A stretch of DNA of 64,000 nucleotides from Methyloversatilis discipulorum (lineage in GTDB: Bacteria; Pseudomonadota; Gammaproteobacteria; Burkholderiales; Rhodocyclaceae), in contig NZ_ARVV01000001.1 in assembly GCF_000385375.1 (NCBI RefSeq), positions 434,001-498,000 on the forward strand. The letters run 5' to 3'. Each line of letters opens with the position of its first letter. Positions within the stretch are counted from its first letter, which is position 1. The position numbers were made by a program, and so were the translations under genes. Under the pieces are notes generated by a model. The model had not been told where the DNA came from. It saw only the letters and a list, made by a program, of their open reading frames with translations, and did not search any database. This document shows, in pieces, positions 37,322 through 48,315 of this stretch.

Positions 37322-38151
37322 ATGTTCCTCGCCTTCACCCGTCTGCTGCTGTCCGTCGCCTGTTTCATTCCCGCGCTTGCGCTTGCCCAGGACGCGCCGC
37401 TGTTCCGCATCGGCGTTGCGCCGCACACCAGCTCGCGCGTCATCATCGAAATGTACCAACCGCTGCGGCAGCATCTGCAGAAGACGCTCGGCAAACCCGT
37501 TGCCATCGTCACCGCGCCGGACTTCACCGAGTTTGCACGGCGGGCGCTCAACCGCGAATACGAGCTGGTCATCACGACCGGACATCAGGCCGAACTGCTG
37601 CGCGCGGATGCGCGTTACCGGCCGCTGCTGACCTACCGTGCGCCCTTTCATGCGGTCGTTGCCGTCGCTGCAGGCAGCCGGGCGAAGTCGGCACGCGACC
37701 TGGCCGGCAGCACGGTGGCCGGGCTCAGTCCATCGTCGCTGGTGACACTGTGGGGCCTGCGCTGGATGAGCGAGAACGGCGCGGCCGGCGTCACCGTTCG
37801 CTACGTCAGCGCCGCCGACAGCGTGGCGCAGCTGCTGCTCAATGGCGAGGTCAGCGCCGGCACGATGTCGCTTGCGAACTTTCAGGGCCTGGCGCCCGAG
37901 GTGCGTGCGCGACTGCAGCTGCTGACCGACAGTCCGGCCATGGTCGGCCGCGTCTATCTGCTCAATCAGGCCGACGCGGCGCGCGGAGCCGCGATCGAGA
38001 GGGCGTTGTGGTCGTTCGCCGAAACGCCGGCCGGCGTCGATTACTTCGCCCGTTACAAGCTTGAAGGCTATCGCCCGCTGCGTTCCGGCGAACTCGATGC
38101 GATGGCGCCCTACGCGGCCGAGGTGCGCGAACAACTGAAGAAGTCCGCTCT

Positions 38152-38155
<4 letters not shown>
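37322..38155 (+). CDS. PhnD-like periplasmic substrate-binding protein
   Basis: This is a 277-residue protein with a signal peptide ending ALA-Q and the PhnD/transferrin-like binding fold. It has FRIGVAPHTSSRVIIEMYQPL, YELVITTGHQAEL and a C-terminal VDYFARYKLEGYRPL. It probably binds an anion such as a phosphonate or phosphate ester. No ABC permease or ATPase is adjacent. The stop overlaps the start of a hybrid histidine kinase (GTGA), so it probably acts as a sensor input. A GTG at 37295 is an alternative start adding nine residues. Confidence 0.85.
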
Positions 38156-40449
<2,294 letters not shown>

Positions 40450-40482
40450 CTACAGGTTATCGAAACATTGTTATTTGGTTTG

Positions 40483-40512
40483 TTGAGTTATGGTGCGCTG
40501 CGGCGCTATAAA
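40483..40512 (+). promoter_or_regulatory. Candidate sigma-70 promoter for fpr
   Basis: TTGAGT at 40483-40488 and TATAAA at 40507-40512 are 18 bases apart, 31 bases before the fpr start codon. This is a good -35/-10 pair in an otherwise GC-rich context. Confidence 0.6.
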
Positions 40513-40543
40513 TGCACCATCGCCTTTCAACCGGATTACTGCC

Positions 40544-41320
40544 ATGGCCAGCGTCGCGCCCGAAAAAGTCCTCAGCGTCCATCACTGGAACGATTCGCTG
40601 TTCAGCTTCAAGACCACGCGCGACCCCGGTCTGCGCTTCCGCAACGGTCATTTCGTCATGATCGGTCTGGAAACCGGCGGCAAGCCGCTGCTGCGCGCCT
40701 ACAGCATCGCCAGCGCCAATTACGAGGAACACCTGGAGTTCTTCAGCATCAAGGTGCCGGACGGCCCGCTCACGTCGAAGCTGCAGCACCTGCAGCCGGG
40801 CGATGAAATCCTGGTCGGCCGCAAGCCGACCGGCACGCTGGTGCTGGACGACCTGAAGCCGGGCCGGCACCTCTACCTGTTCGGCACCGGCACCGGTCTG
40901 GCGCCCTTCCTCAGCCTGATCCGCGATCCCGAAGCCTACGAGCGTTTCGACAAGGTGATCCTGTTCCATGGCGTACGCCACGTGAATGAACTGGCCTACC
41001 AGGACTACATCGAGAACGAGCTGCCGAACGACGAATTCCTCGGCGAGTTCGTGCGCGACAAGCTGCTGTACTACCCCAGCGTCACGCGCGAGCCCTACCG
41101 CAACCGCGGTCGCCTGACCGATCTCATCGTCAGCAACAAGATGACCGACGACCTCGGCCTGCCGCCGCTGAATCCGGAAACCGACCGCGCGATGATCTGC
41201 GGCAGCCCGAGCATGAACAAGGACACCGCCGACCTGCTCGACGCGCGCGGCTTCGTCATCTCTCCGGGGGTGGGCGAACCGGGTGATTACGTGATCGAGC
41301 GAGCCTTCGTCGAGCGCTGA
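40544..41320 (+). CDS. fpr: Ferredoxin-NADP+ reductase
   Basis: This is a 258-residue bacterial FPR. It has the FAD-binding RAYSIASANYEE, the NADP site GTGTGLAPFLSLI near residue 110 and MICGSPSM near 215. The C-terminal AFVER is typical for the bacterial class. It transfers electrons between NADPH and ferredoxin or flavodoxin. The ATG at 40544 (MASVAPEK) is used. A promoter-like pair precedes it and a terminator follows it, so it is a single-gene unit. Confidence 0.95.
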   Translation: MASVAPEKVLSVHHWNDSLFSFKTTRDPGLRFRNGHFVMIGLETGGKPLLRAYSIASANYEEHLEFFSIKVPDGPLTSKLQHLQPGDEILVGRKPTGTLVLDDLKPGRHLYLFGTGTGLAPFLSLIRDPEAYERFDKVILFHGVRHVNELAYQDYIENELPNDEFLGEFVRDKLLYYPSVTREPYRNRGRLTDLIVSNKMTDDLGLPPLNPETDRAMICGSPSMNKDTADLLDARGFVISPGVGEPGDYVIERAFVER

Positions 41321-41341
41321 TCGCCTCCGGACGGCGGAAAC

Positions 41342-41369
41342 AAAAAAGCACCGCATGCGGTGCTTTTTT
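41342..41369. terminator. Bidirectional rho-independent terminator
   Basis: A perfect palindrome of an A-tract, GCACCGC, and its complement plus a T-tract lies between the convergent fpr and PEP-CTERM genes. It has six A on one side and six T on the other, so it can end transcription from both sides. Confidence 0.92.
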
Positions 41370-41391
41370 GTTGTCGGTGCCGACGTGCGAC

Positions 41392-42357
41392 TCAGTCGCG
41401 CTTCTTCCGTCGTCGTGCGACGCCGGCCGCGCCCGCGGCGAGTGCCAGCAAGGCGAGGCTGCCCGGCTCCGGCACGGCGCGCGTGGTGACACGCAGGCTG
41501 TTCGGGTCGGCGTTGACCGGATTCGCTTCGATCTCGAACGGGTCGCCGTAAAAGGCTGACGCATTGCCCTTGCTCTGCGTGCACACCGAGGTGCTCTGCA
41601 GCGCCGGGCCGTAGCCGCCATACCCACCGTAGCCGCCGTAACCTTCGTAACCACCGCCGCAATCGTAGGCATAGACGCCGACGTTGCTGGTGGCGCTGTC
41701 CGACAGCTCGGCCAGCACGTCGAGCGACTCGTTCGGGTCGAGCACGCCGAGGTCGATGGTGACGTAACGGCTTTCCCAGCCGTAATAGCCGTCGCTGCCG
41801 TCGTCGTTGCTGTTCAGGTCGGTGCCCGACTTGTCGTGCGTGATGACGCCGCCGTTGTTCTGGATGCTGGCCGACGAGTACCAGACCTGATTGCCATCGA
41901 TCTTGATCGACGCCAGGTAATCGACGCTGAGGTATTCGTCCGCGTCGAGCGCGTAGTAGTTCGTTGCACTGATCGAGCCGCCGTAGATCTTGAAGGTCAG
42001 GCTGAAGTTCTGCGCCACGTTCGACGCGTTGGTGACGGTGGCGAGGATGCTGGCCATCGCGCTGGCGCTGCCGTTGTAGCCGTAGGCCGAGGAGGACACG
42101 GCATAGGCGCCGGTGGCGGACGAGAAGGCGTAGCCGTTGGCCGAGTTGTTGTCGCCCGACCAGATGTAGCTCGAACTGTTGCGGTACTCCGGCGTCACCC
42201 AATCGGAGGGTGTTGCAGTGCTGCCGTTGCTGCTGGCGGCGGACGAGGCGCCGAGAACCGGCAGTGCGTGGGCGAGCGGCACCTGACTGAACCAGGCGAA
42301 CAGTGATACCGCGATCAGTGTCGGGCGCGAGGGCAGCGAGAAGTTCATTGTTTTCAT
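41392..42357 (-). CDS. PEP-CTERM exported protein with Gly-Tyr repeats
   Basis: This is a 321-residue protein. It has a signal peptide ending AHA-L and a Ser/Tyr/Asn-rich body (SSYIWSGDNNSANGYAFSSA). Near residue 240 it has an (YGG)n repeat, flanked by single cysteines. The C-terminus is a PEP-CTERM sorting signal: VPEPGSLALLAL, a hydrophobic helix and a basic RRRKKRD end. Such proteins are processed by exosortase and placed at the surface, often with exopolysaccharide. The exosortase gene is not in the window. The start is ATG at 42357, with a second Met three codons in. Confidence 0.92.
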   Translation of the reverse strand: MKTMNFSLPSRPTLIAVSLFAWFSQVPLAHALPVLGASSAASSNGSTATPSDWVTPEYRNSSSYIWSGDNNSANGYAFSSATGAYAVSSSAYGYNGSASAMASILATVTNASNVAQNFSLTFKIYGGSISATNYYALDADEYLSVDYLASIKIDGNQVWYSSASIQNNGGVITHDKSGTDLNSNDDGSDGYYGWESRYVTIDLGVLDPNESLDVLAELSDSATSNVGVYAYDCGGGYEGYGGYGGYGGYGPALQSTSVCTQSKGNASAFYGDPFEIEANPVNADPNSLRVTTRAVPEPGSLALLALAAGAAGVARRRKKRD

Positions 42358-42493
42358 CCTGTACGATTAAGGCGCTCGCCGCCTGTAACAAGATTTATGC
42401 CCATCTTCTTAGGTTAAACGGATCAATGACTTGCACGTCGTCTTCGCGCTCCGACAGGGCGTGGTGTAAAGCCCCTCGACAGGTGTGCGCGCG

Positions 42494-43687
42494 ATGAGCC
42501 GTGTGCTGATGGCTTGGGAACTGGGCGCCAATATGGGCCACATCGACCGCATGCTGATCACCGCGCGCGCGCTGCGCGAACGCGGGCACGCGGTCACCTT
42601 CGCGCTGAAGGATCTCGCGCGCGCGCATGGCCGCATCGTCGCCGACGGTTTTCCGGTACTGCAGTCGCCGCTGTGGCTGCCGCGCATGGTCAACCCGCCG
42701 AAGCTGGTCAATTTCTCGGCCGTGCTGGCCGCTGCCGGATGGCTGGACCCGGGCGGACTGGCCGGGCTGCTGTCCGCCTGGCGCGGGCTGTTCGAACTGC
42801 ACCGCCCGGATCTGCTGGTGTGCGATCACGCGCCGACCGCGATGCTGGCGATGCGCGGCCGCGGCACGCCGATCGCGGCGATCGGCAATTGCTTCGAGAT
42901 TCCACCGCATCGCGACGTGTTTCCGGCGATGAACTACTGGGACAAGGGCGACGTTGCCCAGTGCGCACGCAGCGATGCGCTGCTGCTGGCGCCGGTGAAC
43001 CAGGCGTTGGCGCTGCTCGATGACGGCGCACTGCCGCGCCTGACCGAACTGTTCGGCGGCGTGCGCTGCATCGCCGCCAGCCTGCCGGAGCTGGCCCACT
43101 ACCCCGAATACGACGAGCGCGTGCGCATGGTCGGCCCGAGCTACGTCGGCGACAGCGGCGTGCCGCCGCAGTGGCCGGCGGGCGAGGGCGCGCGCGTGTT
43201 CGTCTACCTGTCGCCCGAACATGCGGATTTCAATGCGCTGATGGAGGCGCTGCGGCAGTCCGGCATGCGCACGCTGGTGCATGCCAAAGGGCTGTCGCCG
43301 GACGCCGCGCGACGGCTCGGTGGGCCGTCCATCCGTTTCGAATCTGCGCCGGTGCAGATGGACCCGGCCGTGCGCGCGGCAGATCTGGTCGTTTCGCACG
43401 CCAGCATCGGCACCGTCAGCGCTGCGGCGCTTGCCGGGTGCCCGCAACTGGTGCTGCCCAATCACATGGAGCAGTACATGGTGGCGCGTCGTATCGTCGA
43501 TGGCGGCTTCGGTCTGGCCGTGCCGCCGGGCAGCAAGAACACCGATTACCGGGCACTGCTGCGTCGCCTGCTCGACGAACCGCGCTTCGCCGCGGCGGCG
43601 CGCGCGCTCGCACAGCGTCACGCCGGCGCCGACCCGACGAAGACCGGCGCCTGCATCGCCGACGAGCTCGAAGCGCTGCTGCGCTGA
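42494..43687 (+). CDS. Glycosyltransferase, MGT/GT1-like
   Basis: This is a 397-residue protein with a GT-B fold. It begins LMAWELGANMGHIDRML, where the Gly-His pair matches the GT1 acceptor-site motif, then has LLVCDHAPTAML. The donor region has VFVYLSPEHADF near 235 and a macrolide-glycosyltransferase-like VSHASIGTVSAAALAGCPQLVLPNHMEQ near 300, with HME in place of the usual DQ. It may glycosylate a lipid or secondary metabolite; the acceptor is unknown. I chose the ATG at 42494 over a GTG at 42485. It lies 36 bases before a CrtC/AttH-like gene. Confidence 0.83.
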   Translation: MSRVLMAWELGANMGHIDRMLITARALRERGHAVTFALKDLARAHGRIVADGFPVLQSPLWLPRMVNPPKLVNFSAVLAAAGWLDPGGLAGLLSAWRGLFELHRPDLLVCDHAPTAMLAMRGRGTPIAAIGNCFEIPPHRDVFPAMNYWDKGDVAQCARSDALLLAPVNQALALLDDGALPRLTELFGGVRCIAASLPELAHYPEYDERVRMVGPSYVGDSGVPPQWPAGEGARVFVYLSPEHADFNALMEALRQSGMRTLVHAKGLSPDAARRLGGPSIRFESAPVQMDPAVRAADLVVSHASIGTVSAAALAGCPQLVLPNHMEQYMVARRIVDGGFGLAVPPGSKNTDYRALLRRLLDEPRFAAAARALAQRHAGADPTKTGACIADELEALLR

Positions 43688-43723
43688 GCGGGAACCTCCT
43701 GCCGTGGGTGCGCTCTGCGCAAC

Positions 43724-44803
43724 ATGAATTCCGCGCTGCGCCGACTGCTGTTGCGCCTGCCGCTGCTGGCCGTGCTGCCGGCCCGCGCGGACGAGGCCGC
43801 CTACGATGCGGTGCTCCCCGCCACACCGCGCAGCCTGCCGCGGGACCACGGTGCGCACCCCGGTCACCGCATCGAGTGGTGGTACATCACCGGCTGGCTG
43901 GAGCGCGACGCCGCGGCGCCGATCGGCTTCCAGCTCACCTTTTTCCGCGTGCGCCAGCCGGCGCACGACGCCAACCCGAGCCGCTTCGCACCGCGCCAGC
44001 TGCTGTTCGCGCACGCCGCGGTGTCCGACCCGGCGCGTGGCCGCCTGCTGCACGCGCAGAAGATCGCGCGCGCCGGTTTCGGTCTGGCCGAGGCCTCGGC
44101 CGACGACCTCGACGTCCGCATCGACGACTGGCATCTGGCGCGCCAGCCTGCGCCTGAGCGCCTGCTCGCACACATCGCGGCGGACGATTTCGACTACACG
44201 CTGACCTTCGCGCCGACGCAGCCGGTGCTGTGGCAGGGCGAACAGGGGTTCAGCCGCAAGGGGCCCGATCCGGCGCACGCCAGTCATTACCTGAGCTGGC
44301 CACAGCTGGAGGTGAGCGGACGCCTGCGCATCGCGGCGACGACCAGCGCCGTGCGCGGTCGCGCCTGGCTCGATCACGAGTGGTCGAGCGCGCTGATGCC
44401 GGAGGGTGCGCAGGGCTGGGACTGGCTGGGCATCAATCTGGACGACGGCGGTGCACTGATGGCCTTCCGCATGCGCGACGCCGATGGCCATGCGCTATGG
44501 GCGGCAGCGACCGTGCGCGATGCGGCAGGTGATCGCCGCTACGCGCCGACCGAAGTCGGTTTCGCGGTGCGCCGCGTCTGGCGCAGCCCGCGCAGCGGTG
44601 GCGCCTATCCGGTCGAACTCGAAGTCAGCGTCGGCGGGCGGCGTTTCGTGGTGAAGCCGCTGTTCGACGACCAGGAGCTGGACAGCCGCGCCAGCAGCGG
44701 AGCGATCTACTGGGAAGGCGCGGTGACCGTGTTCGACGGCGCGCGCCGGGTCGGTCGCGGCTACCTCGAACTGACCGGCTATGCGTCCGCGCTGAAGATA
44801 TGA
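43724..44803 (+). CDS. Exported CrtC/AttH lipocalin-like protein
   Basis: This is a 359-residue protein with a short signal peptide (LPARA-D). The CrtC/AttH pattern is clear: HRIEWWYITGWL near residue 50, QLTFFRVRQP, WLDHEWSS near 215 and GWDWLGINLDDGGALM. CrtC is a carotenoid 1,2-hydratase; AttH proteins of this fold have other lipid-related roles. The Trp-rich signature supports the family, but activity is not certain. It is next to a glycosyltransferase and convergent with msbA, 7 bases away. Confidence 0.87.
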   Translation: MNSALRRLLLRLPLLAVLPARADEAAYDAVLPATPRSLPRDHGAHPGHRIEWWYITGWLERDAAAPIGFQLTFFRVRQPAHDANPSRFAPRQLLFAHAAVSDPARGRLLHAQKIARAGFGLAEASADDLDVRIDDWHLARQPAPERLLAHIAADDFDYTLTFAPTQPVLWQGEQGFSRKGPDPAHASHYLSWPQLEVSGRLRIAATTSAVRGRAWLDHEWSSALMPEGAQGWDWLGINLDDGGALMAFRMRDADGHALWAAATVRDAAGDRRYAPTEVGFAVRRVWRSPRSGGAYPVELEVSVGGRRFVVKPLFDDQELDSRASSGAIYWEGAVTVFDGARRVGRGYLELTGYASALKI

Positions 44804-44810
44804 GCCGGTC

Positions 44811-46562
44811 TTACTCGCCGCCGCCGAGCTGCGAGTTGTAGAGACCTGCGTACATGCCGCCCGCCGCCAGCAGGTCGGCATGCTTGCCGATTTCGGCGAT
44901 GCGGCCGCGGTCCATCACGACGATGCGGTCGGCGCGTTCGATGGTGGACAGCCGGTGCGCGATCACCAGCGTCGTGCGGTTCTTCATCAGCACTTCGAGC
45001 GCGGCCTGCACCTGGCGTTCGGATTCGGTGTCCAGCGCCGAGGTGGCTTCGTCCAGGATCAGCACCGGAGCGTCCTTCAGCAGCGCGCGCGCGATCGCCA
45101 GCCGCTGGCGCTGGCCGCCCGACAGCTTGACGCCGTTCTCGCCGATCATGGTGTCGAAGCCTTCCGGCATCGCCTGGATGAAATCCAGTGCGTACGCGGC
45201 GCGCGCCGCCGCCTCGATGTCTGCGCGGTCGGTACCGCGCAGCGCGCCGTAGGCGATGTTGGCCGCCACCGTGTCGTTGAACAGTACGACGTCCTGGCTC
45301 ACCAGCGCCATGTTGGCGCGCAGGCTGGCCAGCTTCACGTTCTGGATGTCGTGCCCGTCAAGCAGGATGCGGCCCGAAGTCGGCGTGTAGAAACGCGCCA
45401 GCAGATGCGCCAGCGTGGTCTTGCCGGAGCCCGAAGCGCCGACCAGCGCCACTGTCTCGCCCGGCGCGATCGACAGATCGAAGTGCTGCAGCACGCGCAG
45501 TTCGCGGCCCGGGTAGCCGAAGCCCAGCTGGTCGAAGTCGATGCGGCCGCGCGCACGTTCGAGTTCGACCGTGCCGCTGTCGCGTTCGGCCTGCTGGTCG
45601 ATCAGCTGGAACACGCTTTCCGCCGCCGCCAGCCCGCGCTGCAGCGGCGCGTTCACGTCGGTCAGCCGCTTCAGCGGCGCCAGCAGCATCAGCATGGCGG
45701 TGACGAAGCCCATGAAGCCGCCGACCGTGGTGCGATTGGCCGCCGAGTCGGCCAGCGCGACTGCGATGACGATGCCCAATGCCACCGCGGTGAGCACCTG
45801 GGTCATCGGCGACACCAGCGAGGCGGCGACGATGTTGCGCATGTTCTGCCGGCGCTGCTTGCGGCAGGCGGCGTCGAAGCGGCCCATTTCGTAGTCCTGG
45901 CCGCCGAAGATCTTCACCACCTTGTGCGCCTCGATGGTTTCTTCCAGCGTGTGCGCGATGCTGCCCATCGCCGTCTGCGCGCCGCGCGCCGATTCGCGGA
46001 TGCGACGCGAACTGAGTCGCACGATGAGCGCGATCAGCGGCAGCATGCCGAGCACGATCAGCGTGAGCTTCCAGTTCAGCCACAGCAGCCAGGCCAGCAG
46101 GCCGGCCACGGTGAGCGTGTCGCGCACGAACACGGTGATCACGTTGGTCGCCGCCTGCGTCACGCCCTGCACGTCGTAGGCGACCTTGGAAATCAGCGCG
46201 CCGGACGAGTTGTTGTCGAAGAAATCGGTCGGCAGCGCCAGCAGGCGGCCGAACATCGCGCGGCGCAGATCGAGCACCACATTGTTGGCGGCCCAGGCGA
46301 AGGCGTAGTCGGCGATGAAACCGAAGATGCCGCGGACCGCGAACAGCAGCACGATGGCCAACGGGTAGAACCACACCGCCTGCGGGTCCTGACCGCCGAA
46401 GCCGCCGTCGAGCAGCGACTTCATCAGCGCCGGAAAGACCGGTTCGGCCGCTGCCGTCAGCGCCATGCAGACGATGGAGACGGCGAAGGCGATCCAGTAG
46501 GGGCGCACGTAGCCGAGCAGACGCATATACAGCGCGCGGCTGGAAACCTGGGGTGAATTCAT
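44811..46562 (-). CDS. msbA: Lipid A export ATP-binding/permease protein MsbA
   Basis: This is a 583-residue fused ABC exporter. Six membrane helices in the first 330 residues are followed by an ATPase with Walker A GASGSGKTT near 380. The signature LSGGQRQRLAIARAL and Walker B VLILDEATSALD follow. The N-terminal MRLLGYVRPYWIAF matches MsbA, which flips core-lipid A across the inner membrane. The ATG at 46562 is used. It is convergent with the CrtC-like gene, and a phosphatase gene lies upstream in the same direction. Confidence 0.95.
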   Translation of the reverse strand: MNSPQVSSRALYMRLLGYVRPYWIAFAVSIVCMALTAAAEPVFPALMKSLLDGGFGGQDPQAVWFYPLAIVLLFAVRGIFGFIADYAFAWAANNVVLDLRRAMFGRLLALPTDFFDNNSSGALISKVAYDVQGVTQAATNVITVFVRDTLTVAGLLAWLLWLNWKLTLIVLGMLPLIALIVRLSSRRIRESARGAQTAMGSIAHTLEETIEAHKVVKIFGGQDYEMGRFDAACRKQRRQNMRNIVAASLVSPMTQVLTAVALGIVIAVALADSAANRTTVGGFMGFVTAMLMLLAPLKRLTDVNAPLQRGLAAAESVFQLIDQQAERDSGTVELERARGRIDFDQLGFGYPGRELRVLQHFDLSIAPGETVALVGASGSGKTTLAHLLARFYTPTSGRILLDGHDIQNVKLASLRANMALVSQDVVLFNDTVAANIAYGALRGTDRADIEAAARAAYALDFIQAMPEGFDTMIGENGVKLSGGQRQRLAIARALLKDAPVLILDEATSALDTESERQVQAALEVLMKNRTTLVIAHRLSTIERADRIVVMDRGRIAEIGKHADLLAAGGMYAGLYNSQLGGGE

Positions 46563-46642
46563 GGTGGGCGTCGGGCGGAGAAGCGCGGATTATCCTTGAT
46601 CCGGCCGGGCTCTGTTCATCCGGGCTGCGCTGCGCGCAGGCT

Positions 46643-47224
46643 TCAGCGATTGAAGCTGCGCAGCTTGGGCCCGAGCGGGCCAATGGCCAGATGCGTGACG
46701 CGGCCGAACTCGAACTCCAGATTGAGCCAGCGGCTCGGGGGCAGGCCGAGCAGGGTGCCGGTCAGCGCGCGCATCGGCCCGTTGTGCGCGACCACGACCA
46801 GCGCACCCGTGCCGGCGCGGTGTGCTTCGAAAGCGTCCCAGACGCGCGTCGCCATATCCGCGTACAGCTCGCCGCCGGGCGCGCGGAAGTCGATCAACGT
46901 GCTGCCCCACACCTCGAAGCCTTCCGCCGGAATGTCGGCGAAGGGCTTCAGTTCCCAGTCGCCGAAATCAAGCTCGCGCAGCCGCGCGTCCAGATGCACC
47001 GTCGGCGATACCGCTTCGGCCAGCAGACGGGCCCGCGTCAGCGGGCTGCTGACCACGCGCGCGTCGGTTGGCAGCAGTGGCGCAAGCCGTGCGGCGCAGG
47101 CGGCGATGTCCTCGGCCACCGGCAGGTCGGCGGCGCCGTAGCACAGCGCCGGGTCGACGGCCGGCTTCGGGTGACGGACCAGATACAGGTCCAGTGGATC
47201 AGTCAGACGGAACAGTTCGTTCAT
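46643..47224 (-). CDS. Histidine phosphatase, CobC-like paralogue
   Basis: This is a 193-residue histidine phosphatase with LYLVRHPKP near residue 13 carrying the RH catalytic pair. It also has SSPLTRARLLAE and the second His in VVAHNGPMRAL. It is similar along its length to the CobC-like protein 500 bases upstream in the same orientation, so the pair may be an old duplication. CobC removes phosphate from alpha-ribazole phosphate in cobalamin synthesis; this copy could be that or a general phosphatase. The ATG at 47224 is used, 80 bases before msbA. Confidence 0.82.
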   Translation of the reverse strand: MNELFRLTDPLDLYLVRHPKPAVDPALCYGAADLPVAEDIAACAARLAPLLPTDARVVSSPLTRARLLAEAVSPTVHLDARLRELDFGDWELKPFADIPAEGFEVWGSTLIDFRAPGGELYADMATRVWDAFEAHRAGTGALVVVAHNGPMRALTGTLLGLPPSRWLNLEFEFGRVTHLAIGPLGPKLRSFNR

Positions 47225-47369
47225 CGTGTTGCATTCATGCAATGACAGCGGCGTGACGGCGCACTCGCCAGCCGGCACACCTGGAGCACTGTGTAACGTC
47301 GCGTATGCACTTTGATGCGCTGCAAAAAATTCTTACTTGATCTGAGGCAAACCACGGCAGACGTAGGGC

Positions 47370-47398
47370 TTGAAAGGTTTGTTGCGGTGCACTACATT
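47370..47398 (+). promoter_or_regulatory. Candidate sigma-70 promoter for the small exported protein
   Basis: TTGAAA at 47370-47375 and TACATT at 47393-47398 are separated by 17 bases, 40 bases before the start codon of the 86-residue exported protein. The leader has a clear AAGGAG. Confidence 0.65.
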
Positions 47399-47438
47399 GA
47401 ACTCAACGACAGCTTTTTAACTTGCAAGGAGCATCACC

Positions 47439-47699
47439 ATGAAAACCACTGCAATCCGCATCGCTCTCGCGACCACTCTTGCGATCGCCACGCTTGGCGC
47501 ATCGGCGGCCACCGAAGCTTCGGTGTCGTCGGCCGCCGTCGGGCACCCCGAAGACTACAAGGTGTTCATCGACGCGCCCACCGGCTACGCTTTCGTGAAG
47601 ACGCCGTCGCGCTGGGTGTTCACCCGCAAGGTGGACAGCGCCCGCGTCGCCGAATCGTCCGCCGAAAAGCGCGTCGAGAAGGCCGAAGCGACCCGCTGA
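47439..47699 (+). CDS. Small exported protein of unknown function
   Basis: This is an 86-residue protein with a signal peptide ending ASA-A. The remaining 60 residues include HPEDYKVFIDAPTGYAFVKTPSRWVFTRKVD, with aromatic residues and no cysteines. A good promoter, a strong ribosome binding site (AAGGAGCATC) and a terminator frame it as its own transcription unit. It lies between two CobC-like genes on the opposite strand. I do not recognise the family; a periplasmic accessory role is possible. Confidence 0.78.
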   Translation: MKTTAIRIALATTLAIATLGASAATEASVSSAAVGHPEDYKVFIDAPTGYAFVKTPSRWVFTRKVDSARVAESSAEKRVEKAEATR

Positions 47700-47722
47700 T
47701 CGAAGTTTCAGTGCCGCACCGG

Positions 47723-47749
47723 AAAAGCCACCCGCAAGGGTGGCTTTTT
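47723..47749. terminator. Bidirectional rho-independent terminator
   Basis: A perfect 11-bp stem, AAAAGCCACCC / GGGTGGCTTTT, surrounds a GCAA tetraloop and runs into T residues. It is 23 bases after the small exported protein and ends on the stop of the convergent CobC-like gene, so it can serve both. Confidence 0.92.
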
Positions 47750-48315
47750 CATTTTGCGGTCTCGCTCCGGCGCCAGCCGCCGTCCGGGCCCGATTCCAGC
47801 TTGATGCACGCACCCTGCGGGCAGGCGATGTCCAGCCAGTCGTTCTGCGGCAGGCCGAGCAGCCGGCCCGCCATCACCCGGAGTGGTCCGCCATGCGCAA
47901 CCACGACGAGGTCGCCCCCCGCCGATGCGCCCCATTCCTCCCAGGCGGCCCACGCGCGCGCCGCCATGTCCGCCGCCGATTCGCCGCCGGGGATGCGGAA
48001 GCCCCACACGTCGGCGGACCAGAGGTCGATGTCGGCGCGTGGCAGCGTGTCGTAGCGCCTCATTTCCCATTCGCCGAAATCCATCTCCTGCAGGCGGTGG
48101 TCGAAGGTCACCATGTCCGACAGCGCCCGCGCGAGTTCGGCGCAGCGGCGCAGCGGACTGCTCAGGATCGTTGCACCCAGCGGCAACTCGTCACGCAGCG
48201 TCGCCGCGGCAGCGGCAACCGGTGCGGCCAGCGCCACGTCGGAGCGCCCGTAACAGATGCCGCGTTCCACGGCGACCGGCGGATGCCGCACCAACCAGAG
48301 TCGGCGCGCGCTCAC
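47749..48315 (-). CDS. cobC: Alpha-ribazole phosphatase / histidine phosphatase
   Basis: This is a 188-residue histidine phosphatase that starts with GTG in a GTGA overlap with cobU/cobP. It has LWLVRHPPV at the N-terminus, SSPLRRCAELA, the DFGEWEMRRYD segment and the second His in VVAHGGPLRVM. With the adjacent CobU-type enzyme it probably completes nucleotide-loop assembly of cobalamin by dephosphorylating alpha-ribazole 5'-phosphate. The coupling with cobU makes the cobC assignment stronger for this copy than for the one downstream. Confidence 0.88.
   Translation of the reverse strand: MSARRLWLVRHPPVAVERGICYGRSDVALAAPVAAAAATLRDELPLGATILSSPLRRCAELARALSDMVTFDHRLQEMDFGEWEMRRYDTLPRADIDLWSADVWGFRIPGGESAADMAARAWAAWEEWGASAGGDLVVVAHGGPLRVMAGRLLGLPQNDWLDIACPQGACIKLESGPDGGWRRSETAK

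Noticed and set aside
41600..41660. Short tandem repeat that could look like a CRISPR or satellite
   Set aside because: It is in frame and encodes the Gly-Tyr-Gly repeat of the PEP-CTERM protein; there are no spacers or direct repeats of CRISPR size.
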